A stretch of DNA of 64,000 bases from Pseudomonadota bacterium (lineage in GTDB: Bacteria > Pseudomonadota > Alphaproteobacteria > Caulobacterales > Caulobacteraceae): assembly GCA_020161365.1 (NCBI GenBank), contig JAIUNU010000001.1:62001-126000 (forward strand). Reading direction: 5' to 3'. Positions 27,280 to 35,653 of this stretch are shown here, one piece after another. Made by a program: the position numbers and the translations under genes. The notes below the pieces were generated by a model. That model was given only the letters and a program-made list of their open reading frames with translations. It was not told the origin of the DNA and did no database searches. Within the stretch, counting starts at the first letter, position 1. Each line of letters begins with the position of its first letter.

Positions 27280-27921
27280 TCAGATCTCTTCCCGCAACAG
27301 ATCGTTGACCAGATCACCGATCCACGGATTACGCGCACGCTTAAGTCGCTCAGCGTGATAAATGTGCGCCAGATCGGCGTAGGCCCGATCGAAATCGTCA
27401 TTCAGGATCACGTAGTCGAACTGCTCCCAAGCCGCGACCTCGTCCTTCGCGCGGGAAAGGCGGCGGTGAATCACCTCTTCGCTGTCCTGGCTTCGCGTGT
27501 GGAGGCGACGGCTCATCTCGGCCAGTGACGGTGGCAGGATGTAGACGAGGACGCTGTCCGGCCCGGCCTGCTTGTGAACCTTCATCGCGCCTTGAAAGTC
27601 GATGTCGAACAGCACGCTTTCGCCGCGATTCAGAGCGTCCATGATCGGCGCCTTGGGGCTACCGTAGAAGTTCCCGTAGACTTCCGCCCATTCCAGAAAC
27701 GCGTCTTCCGACAACATGCTCTGAAACTTGTCGCGAGAGACGAAGTGATAGTCGCGACCATCGTGCTCGCCCGGGCGCGGTTCGCGGGTCGTGGCGCTGA
27801 TCGACAGGTGCAAGTCGCCGTGATCGGAGACGAGACGGCGGGTCAGCGAGGTCTTGCCAACGCCCGAGGGCGCAACGACCATCAGCAGTAGGCCGCGATG
27901 AGGGTGGTGGGACTTATTCAA
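27280..27921 (-). CDS. gmk: Guanylate kinase
   Basis: A 213-residue kinase converting GMP (and dGMP) to GDP. The P-loop is APSGVGKTSL (residues 17-26). GMP-binding motifs SISATTREPRPGE and DGRDYHFVSRDKF follow, then EVYGNFYGSPK and LFDIDFQGAMKV. The only in-frame start that includes the residues before the P-loop is a TTG at 27921, overlapping the yicC stop by 8 bases. An internal ATG (MVVAPSG) would leave almost nothing ahead of the P-loop. The yicC-gmk pairing is conserved across bacteria. Confidence 0.95.
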   Translation of the reverse strand: MNKSHHPHRGLLLMVVAPSGVGKTSLTRRLVSDHGDLHLSISATTREPRPGEHDGRDYHFVSRDKFQSMLSEDAFLEWAEVYGNFYGSPKAPIMDALNRGESVLFDIDFQGAMKVHKQAGPDSVLVYILPPSLAEMSRRLHTRSQDSEEVIHRRLSRAKDEVAAWEQFDYVILNDDFDRAYADLAHIYHAERLKRARNPWIGDLVNDLLREEI

Positions 27922-28795
27922 CGTTCTGAACCTGCTCGCGGAACTGCTCGATCACGGCCTTCAACTCCAGACCGATCGCGGTCAGGCTGGTCAATGCCGA
28001 CTTCGAGCAGAGGGTATTGGATTCTCGCATGAATTCCTGAGACAGGAAGTCGAGACGGCGCCCCGAGGCCCCCTCTCCCGACAGCAGCCCCCGCGCGGCG
28101 GCGACATGACTGGCCAGGCGATCAAGTTCCTCACGCACGTCGGCCTTGACGGCCTGAGCGGCGGCTTCCTGAACGATGCGCTCCTCGCTGGCGGCCTCGC
28201 CGACGAGTTCGGCCATCCGACGCGCGAAGCGTTCCTTGATGACCGTAGGCTGGCCCGCGGCCTCCCGTTCGGCCTGCGCCGACAGATGCTCGATGCGGGT
28301 TACGAGGCCGCCGAGCACCGGATCCAGCGCCGCGCCCTCTTCCAGGCGCGCCGCCTTCAGGCCGTCGAGCGCGTCGTTGATCGAAATGCTCATGGCGGTT
28401 TCGACGGCCGCCCGGGCTTCGGCGTCATCGACGTCTTCCCGCGCCTCGATCACGCCCTTCAAGGACAGCAGTCCGTCCAGGCTGGGCTTGGCGACCATAC
28501 CGGTGGCCACATACGGCCCGCCAGCGGTGAGATAGCGCTCAAGCGTGGCGATGTTGACCTGGGTTTCACCCGAAGTTTCCGCGCGCTTGGCCTGGACGTT
28601 GACGGTCAGTTGGCCGCGCTGGAACCGCGCCTGGGCGCCATCTCGCGCGACACGTTCCAGGCTCTCGAAGCCCGGGGGACCCCGAAAGCGGGTCTCGAGG
28701 TTCCGGCCATTGACGCTGCGCGCCTCCACGGCCCAGGACCACGCTCCGTGCGCGCCCTCGGCCCGCGCGAAGCCCGTCATTCCCGACAGCGCCAC
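27914..28795 (-). CDS. yicC: YicC family endoribonuclease
   Basis: A 293-residue protein of the YicC/YloC family (DUF1732 at the C terminus). It opens with ALSGMTGFARAEG, the family N-terminal signature, and ends with RLDFLSQEFMRESNTLCSKS followed by ELKAVIEQFREQVQNVE. YicC members have been characterised as RNA endonucleases acting in RNA turnover. It lies 3 bases after mltG and overlaps gmk, in a fabF-mltG-yicC-gmk series. Confidence 0.93.
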   Translation of the reverse strand: MALSGMTGFARAEGAHGAWSWAVEARSVNGRNLETRFRGPPGFESLERVARDGAQARFQRGQLTVNVQAKRAETSGETQVNIATLERYLTAGGPYVATGMVAKPSLDGLLSLKGVIEAREDVDDAEARAAVETAMSISINDALDGLKAARLEEGAALDPVLGGLVTRIEHLSAQAEREAAGQPTVIKERFARRMAELVGEAASEERIVQEAAAQAVKADVREELDRLASHVAAARGLLSGEGASGRRLDFLSQEFMRESNTLCSKSALTSLTAIGLELKAVIEQFREQVQNVE

Positions 28796-28798
28796 GCC

Positions 28799-29899
28799 TC
28801 AGCCCCCCGCGAGCGGCGGAGCCGTCGGCTGGGCCGGGGCCTTTCCAGCCCGTTCGCGTTCGATCTGACGCCATTTGACGACGTTGGCGTTGTGCTGCTC
28901 CAGGGTCGAGGCGAAGACGTGTCCACCCGTCCCATCGGCCACGAAGTAGAGATCGTCGCTCTTGGGCGGGTTCATCACCGCCGCCAGCGCCGCGCGACCG
29001 GGGTTCGCGATCGGAGTCGGCGGCAGGCCATCGATCAAATAGGTGTTGTAGGGCGTCGGACGGCGAAGCTCCGACAGGAAGATCCCGCGTCCCAGGGGGC
29101 GGCCCCTGGAAATTCCGTAGATGATCGTCGGATCCGATCCCAGGCGCATACCGGTGCGAAGCCGGTTCACGAACACGGCGGCCACGCGCGGCCGCTCCTC
29201 GGCGAGGCCCGTTTCCTTCTCGACGATCGAGGCCAGGGTGACCGCTTCCTCCTTGGTTCGGAACGGCAGGTCAGACGCCCGATTGGCCCACAGGGCGTTC
29301 AGCACCGCGTCACGGTCATCCATCATGCGTTGTAGCACCGCCGCCCGATCCTCGCCGCGCTGGACCTCGTAGGTCTCGGGGAGGATCGCGCCCTCGGGCG
29401 GCGTGGCCGCATTGCCGGTCAGCACGGTCGACTTGTTGAGGATGTCCATGACCATGTCCGAGGTCAGCCCCTCGGGGATGGTGATCCAGTGGCGGACGAT
29501 ACGGCCGCGACGCACGGCGTCCAGGACCTGGGCCATCGAGGCGCGGCTTTTGAACTCGTACTCCCCGGCCTTGAGCGTTCGCGCCGCGCCAGTGACCTTG
29601 GCGGCGGTCATGAAGATCGAGGAGGAGCGGATCACCCCGCCCCGCTCCAGGCTGGAAGCGATTTCAGGCAGGCTCGCGCCCTTGCGCAGGACCACGGTGG
29701 TCTTGTCGCCTTCCTTAGCCGCCGGTCCCGGACCGTTGTAGACCCAGGTCGCGCCGATCAGGGCGACCAAACCGACCACGACCAGCGTGGCGGCGGCCCC
29801 CAGCAGCGCCCTGATCATGCGACGACCGGCGGAGGCCGTCTCACGGCGGGAGCCCGCTCCCTTGGGAGCACGGGCGCGGGGCGGCGACTTTTTGCTCAC
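28799..29899 (-). CDS. mltG: Endolytic murein transglycosylase MltG
   Basis: A 366-residue inner-membrane lytic transglycosylase (YceG family) that cleaves nascent glycan strands and is thought to terminate their elongation. It has an Arg/Lys-rich cytoplasmic tail, one membrane helix (about 28-52) and a LysM-like subdomain (KGASLPEIASSLERGGVI). The catalytic domain carries Glu in TLASIVEKETG. YGISRGRPLGRGIFLSELRRPTPYNTY... and LPPTPIANPG are family landmarks. It starts with GTG at 29899 in a GTGA overlap with fabF. Confidence 0.95.
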   Translation of the reverse strand: MSKKSPPRARAPKGAGSRRETASAGRRMIRALLGAAATLVVVGLVALIGATWVYNGPGPAAKEGDKTTVVLRKGASLPEIASSLERGGVIRSSSIFMTAAKVTGAARTLKAGEYEFKSRASMAQVLDAVRRGRIVRHWITIPEGLTSDMVMDILNKSTVLTGNAATPPEGAILPETYEVQRGEDRAAVLQRMMDDRDAVLNALWANRASDLPFRTKEEAVTLASIVEKETGLAEERPRVAAVFVNRLRTGMRLGSDPTIIYGISRGRPLGRGIFLSELRRPTPYNTYLIDGLPPTPIANPGRAALAAVMNPPKSDDLYFVADGTGGHVFASTLEQHNANVVKWRQIERERAGKAPAQPTAPPLAGG

Positions 29900-31176
29900 G
29901 AGACCTTCTTGAACACGACGGAGGCGTTGGTGCCGCCAAAGCCGAAGCTGTTGGACACGGCCACGTCGATCTTCATCGGCACGGCCTTGTGCGGGGCCAG
30001 GTTCATGGCGACCTCGACATCCGGATTATCGAGATTGATGGTCGGCGGGGCGATCTGGTCGCGGATGGCCAGGATCGAGAACGCCGCCTCGATGGCGCCG
30101 GCCGCGCCGAGCAAGTGACCCGTCATCGACTTGGTCGAGGACATGACGACGTTCTTGGCATGATCGCCGAGGAAGCGCTCCACAGCCTTGGCCTCGATGC
30201 CGTCAGCCATGGTCGAAGTACCATGGGCGTTGACGTAGTCGATGTCCGAGGGCTTCAGGCCGGCGTCGCGCACGGCGGCGGCCAGGGCGCGCGCGCCGCC
30301 CTCGCCGTCTTCCGACGGCGCGGTGATGTGGTAGGCGTCGCCCGAGAGGCCGTAGCCGGCGACTTCGGCGTAGATCTTCGCGCCGCGGGCCTTGGCGTGT
30401 TCGTACTCTTCCAGCACCAGCACGCCCGCGCCCTCGCCCATGACGAAGCCGTCGCGGTCCTTGTCGTAGGGGCGCGAGGCCTTCTCAGGCGTGTCGTTGA
30501 AAGCAGTGGCCACGGCGCGACAGGCCTGGAAGCCCGCGATGCCGACCTTGCAGACCGCAGCTTCGGCGCCGCCGGCGACCATCACATCGGCGTCGCCGTA
30601 CTTGATAAGGCGCGCAGCGTCGCCGATCGCATGGGCGCCCGTGGCGCAGGCGGTCACGACGGCGTGGTTCGGGCCCTTGAAGCCGTACTTGATCGAGACC
30701 TGACCCGAAATCAGGTTGATCAGGGCCGAGGAGATGAAGAACGGGCTGACGCGACGGGGGCCCTTGGCCTCCAGTTCCAGCGCCGTGTCAGCGATCGTCG
30801 ACAGGCCGCCGATTCCCGACCCCAGAATGACGCCGGTGCGCCACTTATCCTCGTCGGTTTCGGGAACCCAGCCCGAGTCCTTGATCGCTTCGTCAGCGGC
30901 GGCGACGCCGTAGAGGATGAAGTCGTCGACACGCTTCTGATCGCGCGGACTCATGGTCTGGTCGGGGTCGAACGAACCTTCGACATCGGGACCGCCGCCG
31001 CCACGCCCATCGACCCGCGGAACCTCGCAGGCGACCTGGCAGGAATAGTCGGTGGGATCGAACGCGCTGATGCGATTCGCGCCGGACTTTCCGGCGAGGA
31101 TGTTCTTCCAGGTGATGTCGACACCTTGGCCGAGCGGGGTCAGCAGGCCGATACCCGTGACGACGACTCTACGCAT
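29896..31176 (-). CDS. fabF: Beta-ketoacyl-ACP synthase II
   Basis: A 426-residue condensing enzyme that elongates acyl-ACP with malonyl-ACP in type II fatty acid synthesis. The active-site Cys lies in VVTACATGAHAIGDA, the first His in NAHGTSTMADG and the second in TGHLLGAAGAIE. The GFGGTNASVVF motif ends the protein. The opening MRRVVVTGIGLLTPLG is standard for FabF. It follows acpP on the same strand after a terminator-like hairpin, so expression may be reduced relative to acpP or driven from a promoter in the 166-base gap. Confidence 0.97.
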   Translation of the reverse strand: MRRVVVTGIGLLTPLGQGVDITWKNILAGKSGANRISAFDPTDYSCQVACEVPRVDGRGGGGPDVEGSFDPDQTMSPRDQKRVDDFILYGVAAADEAIKDSGWVPETDEDKWRTGVILGSGIGGLSTIADTALELEAKGPRRVSPFFISSALINLISGQVSIKYGFKGPNHAVVTACATGAHAIGDAARLIKYGDADVMVAGGAEAAVCKVGIAGFQACRAVATAFNDTPEKASRPYDKDRDGFVMGEGAGVLVLEEYEHAKARGAKIYAEVAGYGLSGDAYHITAPSEDGEGGARALAAAVRDAGLKPSDIDYVNAHGTSTMADGIEAKAVERFLGDHAKNVVMSSTKSMTGHLLGAAGAIEAAFSILAIRDQIAPPTINLDNPDVEVAMNLAPHKAVPMKIDVAVSNSFGFGGTNASVVFKKVS

Positions 31177-31253
31177 GGTTCACTCCCAACCTTCGATGCG
31201 GGACGCCGGATGTGGGAAAGACCCCCGCTCCGCGCCACCGCGAATCTTGGCCT

Positions 31254-31304
31254 AAAACGAAAACCGCCGCGCGCACGATGGCAAGAGCCCGTGCGGCGCG
31301 GCGG
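31254..31304 (-). terminator. Intrinsic terminator after acpP
   Basis: On the minus strand a GC-rich stem (31304-31291 pairing with 31276-31264, one bulge) is followed by TTTTCGTTTT (31263-31254). It lies 38 bases beyond the acpP stop and before fabF. It probably makes abundant short acpP messages while allowing some read-through. Confidence 0.75.
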
Positions 31305-31342
31305 AAATACTCCGGTTCGCGAACAAGGCGAACCCGAAGACC

Positions 31343-31579
31343 TTAGGCGGTCTTTTCCGTGATGAACTTCACGGCGTCGCCGACCGTTTGGATGTGCTCG
31401 GCGGCGTCGTCCGGAATTTCGATGTCGAACTCTTCTTCGAACGCCATCACCAGCTCAACGTTGTCGAGGCTGTCGGCGCCCAGGTCGTCGATGAAGGAAG
31501 CCTTCTCGGTGACCTTCTCGGGATCGGCATCCAGGTGCTCGATGACGATCTTACGCACGCGCTCGAGAATGTCGGACAT
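31343..31579 (-). CDS. acpP: Acyl carrier protein
   Basis: A 78-residue acidic carrier for growing acyl chains. The phosphopantetheine attachment serine lies in [20 protein letters not shown] (the DSL motif). The helical, acidic composition and length are standard. It lies between fabG and fabF, separated from fabG by a roughly 400-base stretch with only a decayed gene fragment, and is followed by an intrinsic terminator. Confidence 0.98.
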   Translation of the reverse strand: MSDILERVRKIVIEHLDADPEKVTEKASFIDDLGADSLDNVELVMAFEEEFDIEIPDDAAEHIQTVGDAVKFITEKTA

Positions 31580-31742
31580 TCTGTTCAGTCCCTCTTGATC
31601 AAATTCAGAAGCCGCAGCCCCCTCCCAGGGAGATCACTACGGCTCGTCGGGCCACCGCCTATCACGTTCTTTTTCGGGTGACCAGCGGCGCCGGTCTCCC
31701 GCGAAGCGCTCCGGCGGCGGGCGGCTTCAAAGGTCGATGAAT

Positions 31743-31984
31743 TCAGACTCGTTGAAACACGTAGTTGATGTATTCGCCATCGCGCTCGCTATCAACAACC
31801 GTGAAACCGGTCCGCTTAGCCAAAACATGCGGTGACCTGCCTAGCAGGAAGACCGGATGAAACCGCGTGAAGGCAAAGCAGTCGTCGTAGCAAGGCGAAG
31901 CGTGCGCCATCTTTGCGCCGGGCTTCAACGGCGCGTGGAGGACGTTGAGTTGGGAAGCCTCGACAAAGCGGCTGGAACTTAAGG
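31743..31984 (-). pseudogene. C-terminal remnant, possibly of a methyltransferase
   Basis: In the 408-base gap between fabG and acpP one minus-strand frame stays open for about 80 codons with no plausible start. It includes LNVLHAPLKPGAKMAHASPC, FTRFHPVFLLGRSPHV and a C-terminal DGEYINYVFQRV. The LKPGxK turn followed by a beta strand, and a later AKRTGFTVVD, resemble the end of class I SAM-dependent methyltransferases. The upstream half is absent; the frame runs out of phase into fabG. The DNA is less GC-rich than its neighbours. A shortest ORF from ATG (31928) would encode 61 residues. I read it as a truncated relic, with low certainty on family. The rest of the gap (31580-31742) shows nothing recognisable apart from the presumed acpP promoter. 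Confidence 0.4.
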
Positions 31985-31987
31985 CGC

Positions 31988-32728
31988 CTAGATCATCGCC
32001 ATGCCGCCGTTGACGTGCAAGGTCTGACCGGTGACGTAGCCGGCCTGGTCGCTGGCGAGATAGACGCAGGCGGCCGCGATATCGGCGCCCTCGCCCAGCT
32101 TGCCGGCGGGGATGGTCGACAGGATGCCAGCCTTCTGCTGCTCGTTCAGCGCGTCGGTCATCGGGCTGGCGATGAAGCCGGGCGCGACGCAGTTGACGGT
32201 CACGCCGCGGCTAGCCAGTTCCTGGGCCAGGGCCTTGGAGAAGCCGATCATGCCGGCCTTCGAGGCGGCGTAGTTGGTCTGGCCGGGGTTGCCGGTGACG
32301 CCGACCACCGAGGTGATGCCGATTATGCGACCTGCGCGGCGCTTCATCATGCCCTTGGCGGCGGCGCGCGCCAGGCGGAAATAGCCTTCCAGGTTCACCT
32401 TGATGACGGTGTCCCAGTCCTCATCCTTCATGCGGACGATCAGACCGTCGCGAGTGACGCCAGCGTTGGCGATCACGATGTCCAGCGGCGCGCCGGCGGC
32501 CTCCTCGGCCTTGGCGACCAGGCCGTCGACTTGCTCGGCGTCGGAGAGGTTCGCAACCACGGTCGAGGCGCGCTCGCCCAGTTCGGCCTTCAGTTCGGCC
32601 AGAGCCGATTCCCGCGTGCCCGAGAGCACAACATGCGCGCCCTGGGCGTGCAGAGCGCGGGCGATGGCGCCGCCGATGCCGCCCGTAGCGCCGGTGACGA
32701 GCGCGGTCTTGCCGGTGAGATCAAACAT
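31988..32728 (-). CDS. fabG: 3-oxoacyl-ACP reductase
   Basis: A 246-residue NADPH-dependent SDR that reduces 3-oxoacyl-ACP in fatty acid elongation. The dinucleotide fold is TGATGGIGGAIA (residues 12-23). NAGVTRDGLIVRMKDEDWD is diagnostic of FabG, and the catalytic Ser-Tyr-Lys lie in ITSVVGVTGNPGQTNYAASK. The C terminus YVTGQTLHVNGGMAMI is typical. It follows fabD by 19 bases, as in many bacteria. Confidence 0.97.
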   Translation of the reverse strand: MFDLTGKTALVTGATGGIGGAIARALHAQGAHVVLSGTRESALAELKAELGERASTVVANLSDAEQVDGLVAKAEEAAGAPLDIVIANAGVTRDGLIVRMKDEDWDTVIKVNLEGYFRLARAAAKGMMKRRAGRIIGITSVVGVTGNPGQTNYAASKAGMIGFSKALAQELASRGVTVNCVAPGFIASPMTDALNEQQKAGILSTIPAGKLGEGADIAAACVYLASDQAGYVTGQTLHVNGGMAMI

Positions 32729-32747
32729 GCTCGGACTTCCTTGGGGC

Positions 32748-33692
32748 TTAGAGCGACTTGGCGAACGCTTCGAGGTCCGCCGGCGTGTTGAGGGGGACGG
32801 CTTCGGCGTCGGGGGCGATGCGCTTGGCCATGCCCGACAGCACCTTACCCGCGCCGGCTTCGGCGAAGCGGGTGACGCCGCCTTCGGTGGCCATCCAAGT
32901 CATGCTTTCGCGCCAGCGAACGCGTCCAGTGACCTGCTCGACCAGCAGCTTGCGGATCATGTCGGGGTCGTGGATTGGCGCGGCGGTGACATTGGCCACC
33001 AGCGGAGCGCGGGGCGCGACGATCGTCGCTGCAGCCAGGGCGGCGGCCATCTCGTCGGCGGCCGGCTGCATCAGCGGGCAGTGGAACGGAGCCGAGACGT
33101 TCAGCGGAATGGCTCGCGCGCCGAGCTCCTTGGCCTTCTCGATGGCCTTGTCGACGGCGGCCTTGGCGCCGGAGATCACGACGTTGCCGTTGTTGTTGTC
33201 GTTGGCGACAACACAGACCCCCACCTCCGAGCCGGCGGCGGCGGCGGCTTCGGCCAGGGCCAGGTCCGTCTTAGGGCCAATCAGCGAAGCCATGGCGCCC
33301 TCGCCCACCGGCACGGCGCGCTGCATGGCCTGGCCGCGCAGTTTCAGGAGGCGCGCGGTGTCGGAAAGGCTGATGGCGCCGGCGGCGGCTAGGGCCGAGT
33401 ACTCACCCAGCGAGTGACCGGCAACGAAGGCGGCCTTGTCGATGCCGACGCCGAATTCCTTCTCCAGGGTCCGGGTGACGGCCAGGCTCACCGCCATCAG
33501 GGCCGGCTGGGCGTTCTCGGTCAGAGTCAGGTCGCCTTCGGGACCTTCCTTCATCAGGGCGAACAGCTTCTGCCCCAGGGCGTCATCGACTTCCTGGAAG
33601 ACTTCGCGCGCGGCCGAAAAGGCCTCGGCGAGATCGGCGCCCATACCGACCGACTGGCTTCCCTGCCCCGGGAAAATGAAGGCGATGCTCAT
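32748..33692 (-). CDS. fabD: Malonyl-CoA:ACP transacylase
   Basis: A 314-residue enzyme that loads malonyl groups on ACP. It opens with IAFIFPGQGSQSVGMG, and the nucleophile Ser lies in VAGHSLGEYSALAAAGA. The partner Arg is in LRGQAMQRAVP and the His in PFHCPLMQPAADEM. It is first in a fabD-fabG series transcribed leftwards. A 169-base gap separates it from the divergent peroxiredoxin gene. Confidence 0.97.
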   Translation of the reverse strand: MSIAFIFPGQGSQSVGMGADLAEAFSAAREVFQEVDDALGQKLFALMKEGPEGDLTLTENAQPALMAVSLAVTRTLEKEFGVGIDKAAFVAGHSLGEYSALAAAGAISLSDTARLLKLRGQAMQRAVPVGEGAMASLIGPKTDLALAEAAAAAGSEVGVCVVANDNNNGNVVISGAKAAVDKAIEKAKELGARAIPLNVSAPFHCPLMQPAADEMAAALAAATIVAPRAPLVANVTAAPIHDPDMIRKLLVEQVTGRVRWRESMTWMATEGGVTRFAEAGAGKVLSGMAKRIAPDAEAVPLNTPADLEAFAKSL

Positions 33693-33806
33693 CGAAGCCC
33701 GCTCCGTTTCTAAAGAGATTCAAGGCCGGGAGGGTTAGGGTAAAGCCGCCGGGCGGGCAAGTGCGGCGCGGTGAGGCGCGCGAGGCTTGCAATCATCGCG
33801 ACCACG

Positions 33807-33853
33807 TCCAAAGTGCGTCGGCTTCCGTAGCCGAAGCACCCACGCACTTTGGA
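33807..33853 (+). promoter_or_regulatory. Hairpin covering the peroxiredoxin ribosome-binding site
   Basis: TCCAAAGTGCGT (33807-33818) is an exact reverse complement of ACGCACTTTGGA (33842-33853). The interval contains a second 5-bp hairpin, CGGCT/AGCCG. The right arm overlaps the GGAG Shine-Dalgarno (33851-33854) of the gene starting at 33862. In RNA it could hide the site; as DNA it could be a repressor dyad. Confidence 0.6.
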
Positions 33854-33861
33854 GTCGCGCC

Positions 33862-34401
33862 ATGAAATCCGTTATCGCCGGCGTCGCTGCGGCAGCCCTT
33901 GCCTTCGCCGCCGCCTCTCCCGCCCTCGCCGCCCTCAAGGCCGGCGACAAGGCTCCGGACTTCAGCGCCAAGGGCGCGCTGGCCGGCAAGGACTTCGACT
34001 TCAGCCTGGCCAAGGCGCTGAAGAAGGGCCCGGTCGTGCTGTACTTCTTCCCTGCCGCCTACACCTCGGGCTGCACGGCCGAAGCGCACGAATTCGCCGA
34101 GGCGACGCCTGAGTTCGAAAAGCTGGGCGCGACAGTCATCGGCGTGACGGCCGGCAACATCGATCGCCTGAAGGACTTCTCCAAGGAGCACTGCCGCGAC
34201 AAGTTCGCGGTGGCCGCCGCCGACAAGGCGCTGATCAAGGCCTATGACGTGGCCCTGGCGGTGAAGCCGGACTGGTCCAATCGCACCTCATATGTGATCG
34301 CGCCCGACGGCAAGATCCTGCTCAGCCACACCGACGGCAACTTCATGGGCCACGTCCAGCAGACCATGGGCGCGGTGAAGGCCTACAAGGCCAAGAAGTA
34401 G
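33862..34401 (+). CDS. Exported peroxiredoxin (AhpC/TSA, BCP-like)
   Basis: A 179-residue thiol peroxidase. A Sec signal peptide (MKSVIAGVAAAALAFAAASPALA) sends it to the periplasm. The mature part has the thioredoxin-like peroxiredoxin fold: GDKAPDFSAKGALAGKDFDFS, VVLYFFPAAYTSGCTAEAHEFAEA with the peroxidatic Cys, then VIGVTAGNIDRLKDFSKEH. A further Cys in EHCRDKF could serve as resolving residue. The ATG at 33862 follows GGAG; the longer frame has no signal-peptide logic. It presumably removes peroxides in the envelope. The 5' leader folds over the ribosome-binding site. It diverges from fabD. Confidence 0.9.
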   Translation: MKSVIAGVAAAALAFAAASPALAALKAGDKAPDFSAKGALAGKDFDFSLAKALKKGPVVLYFFPAAYTSGCTAEAHEFAEATPEFEKLGATVIGVTAGNIDRLKDFSKEHCRDKFAVAAADKALIKAYDVALAVKPDWSNRTSYVIAPDGKILLSHTDGNFMGHVQQTMGAVKAYKAKK

Positions 34402-34419
34402 AGAGCGTTTTCGGATTTC

Positions 34420-34456
34420 GGCCAGCGGCGCGGGTTGAAGCGCGCGCACGCTGGCC
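34420..34456. terminator. Hairpin after the peroxiredoxin gene
   Basis: GGCCAGCG (34420-34427) pairs with CGCTGGCC (34449-34456), and GCGCG/CGCGC pair within. No T-run follows, so termination is uncertain. It ends 13 bases before the AraC-type regulator start. Confidence 0.45.
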
Positions 34457-34469
34457 GCCATGATCGGCC

Positions 34470-35582
34470 ATGACCGATCTCGCGCAAGTCGAACTCGCGG
34501 TGCGCGGCCTCGCCGTCGGCGCCTTCGCCGCCACAGGCGTTTCGCTCGCCGCCAGCCGGAAGATGACTCCGGTTCGATGGCTAGGCGTCCTGCTGATGGC
34601 CTGCGCGATCTCCCACGTGATCGAAAGCCACTTCTTCTACACCGAGCGTCGCCACTTCAGCGTGCTGACCTGGGCCTTGTCCGCCTGGACCGCCGCAGTG
34701 TTCTGGCTGTTCTGTTCGGTTCTGTTCGAGGACGAGCCGAAGATCCCGACCTGGCGGTTCGCTGTGCCAGCGTTCGTCATTATTCAGTGGGCGGCCGGCG
34801 CGTTTCTGCCGCCCTCACCGACGCGGGCCGCCGTCTGGTGGAGCTTCGCCGCCGTCTCTGTCGCGATCCATTGCCATATCCTGCTGATGGCCTGGCGCGG
34901 ATGGCGGATCGACCTCGTCGAGCGCCGCCGCCACCTTCGCGCGCCGATCGCGGCCGCGGCGACGGGCTATATGTTCGTGCAAACGCTGTGCGACTTCGGC
35001 TTTGGCCAAGGGCCGGTCCTGCCGAGCTTGGTCCAGGCTTTGGGAACAGCCGCCCTTGGCGTCGGCTCAGCCCTGGCGCTGCTGCGCGCCGAGCCGGTCC
35101 TCGTTCAGGCCTCGCCGGCCGTCGGTCTAGCGCCGCCCCCGAAAGCCGCCGAAACCTTCGACCTTACCCCCGCAGATCGCCTGATTCTGGCGCGGCTGGA
35201 CACGGCGATGAACGAGAACGAGGTCTGGCGGGGCGAGGATCTGTCGATCGGGAGTCTCGCCGCCCTGGTCGGCGCGCCGGAGCATCGGCTTCGCAAGCTG
35301 ATCAACGGCACACTGGGACACCGCAACTTCGCCGACTATGTCAACGGCCGTCGGATCGAGGCGGCCAAGGTCGCGCTGGCCGATCCCGAACAGGCGCTCA
35401 AATCTGTGTCGACCATCGCCTACGAGCTGGGGTTCGCCTCGCTGGGGCCGTTCAACCGCGCCTTCCGAAGCGTCGTCGGCGTCACGCCGACCGCCTGGCG
35501 TCAGGAAGCCACCCCGCCGGTCGCTTATCTGCGACTGGTCGAAACTGGTCAAGCCGCGCCGAAAACCGACAAACGGGCCTGA
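34470..35582 (+). CDS. Membrane-bound AraC-type transcriptional regulator
   Basis: A 370-residue protein with two distinct halves. Residues 1-210 are hydrophobic, with six or seven probable membrane helices (for example WLGVLLMACAISHVI, LSAWTAAVFWLFCSVLF, FAVPAFVIIQWAAGAFL). Residues 235-345 form an AraC/XylS helix-turn-helix pair: LSIGSLAALVGAPEHRLRKLINGTLGHRNFADYVNGRRIEAAK and then SVSTIAYELGFASLGPFNRAFRSVVGVTPTAWR. It is followed 72 bases later by a fatty acid hydroxylase/sterol desaturase gene, which it probably regulates. A membrane-embedded AraC factor would sense lipid or envelope state directly, which is an inference. Confidence 0.88.
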   Translation: MTDLAQVELAVRGLAVGAFAATGVSLAASRKMTPVRWLGVLLMACAISHVIESHFFYTERRHFSVLTWALSAWTAAVFWLFCSVLFEDEPKIPTWRFAVPAFVIIQWAAGAFLPPSPTRAAVWWSFAAVSVAIHCHILLMAWRGWRIDLVERRRHLRAPIAAAATGYMFVQTLCDFGFGQGPVLPSLVQALGTAALGVGSALALLRAEPVLVQASPAVGLAPPPKAAETFDLTPADRLILARLDTAMNENEVWRGEDLSIGSLAALVGAPEHRLRKLINGTLGHRNFADYVNGRRIEAAKVALADPEQALKSVSTIAYELGFASLGPFNRAFRSVVGVTPTAWRQEATPPVAYLRLVETGQAAPKTDKRA

Positions 35583-35653
35583 ATTCGCAGGCGGCGAGAC
35601 CGTCGGCCCGAACGCCCTTCTCCTGGCGGGGTTCAACGCCAAGGAACCTCTCC

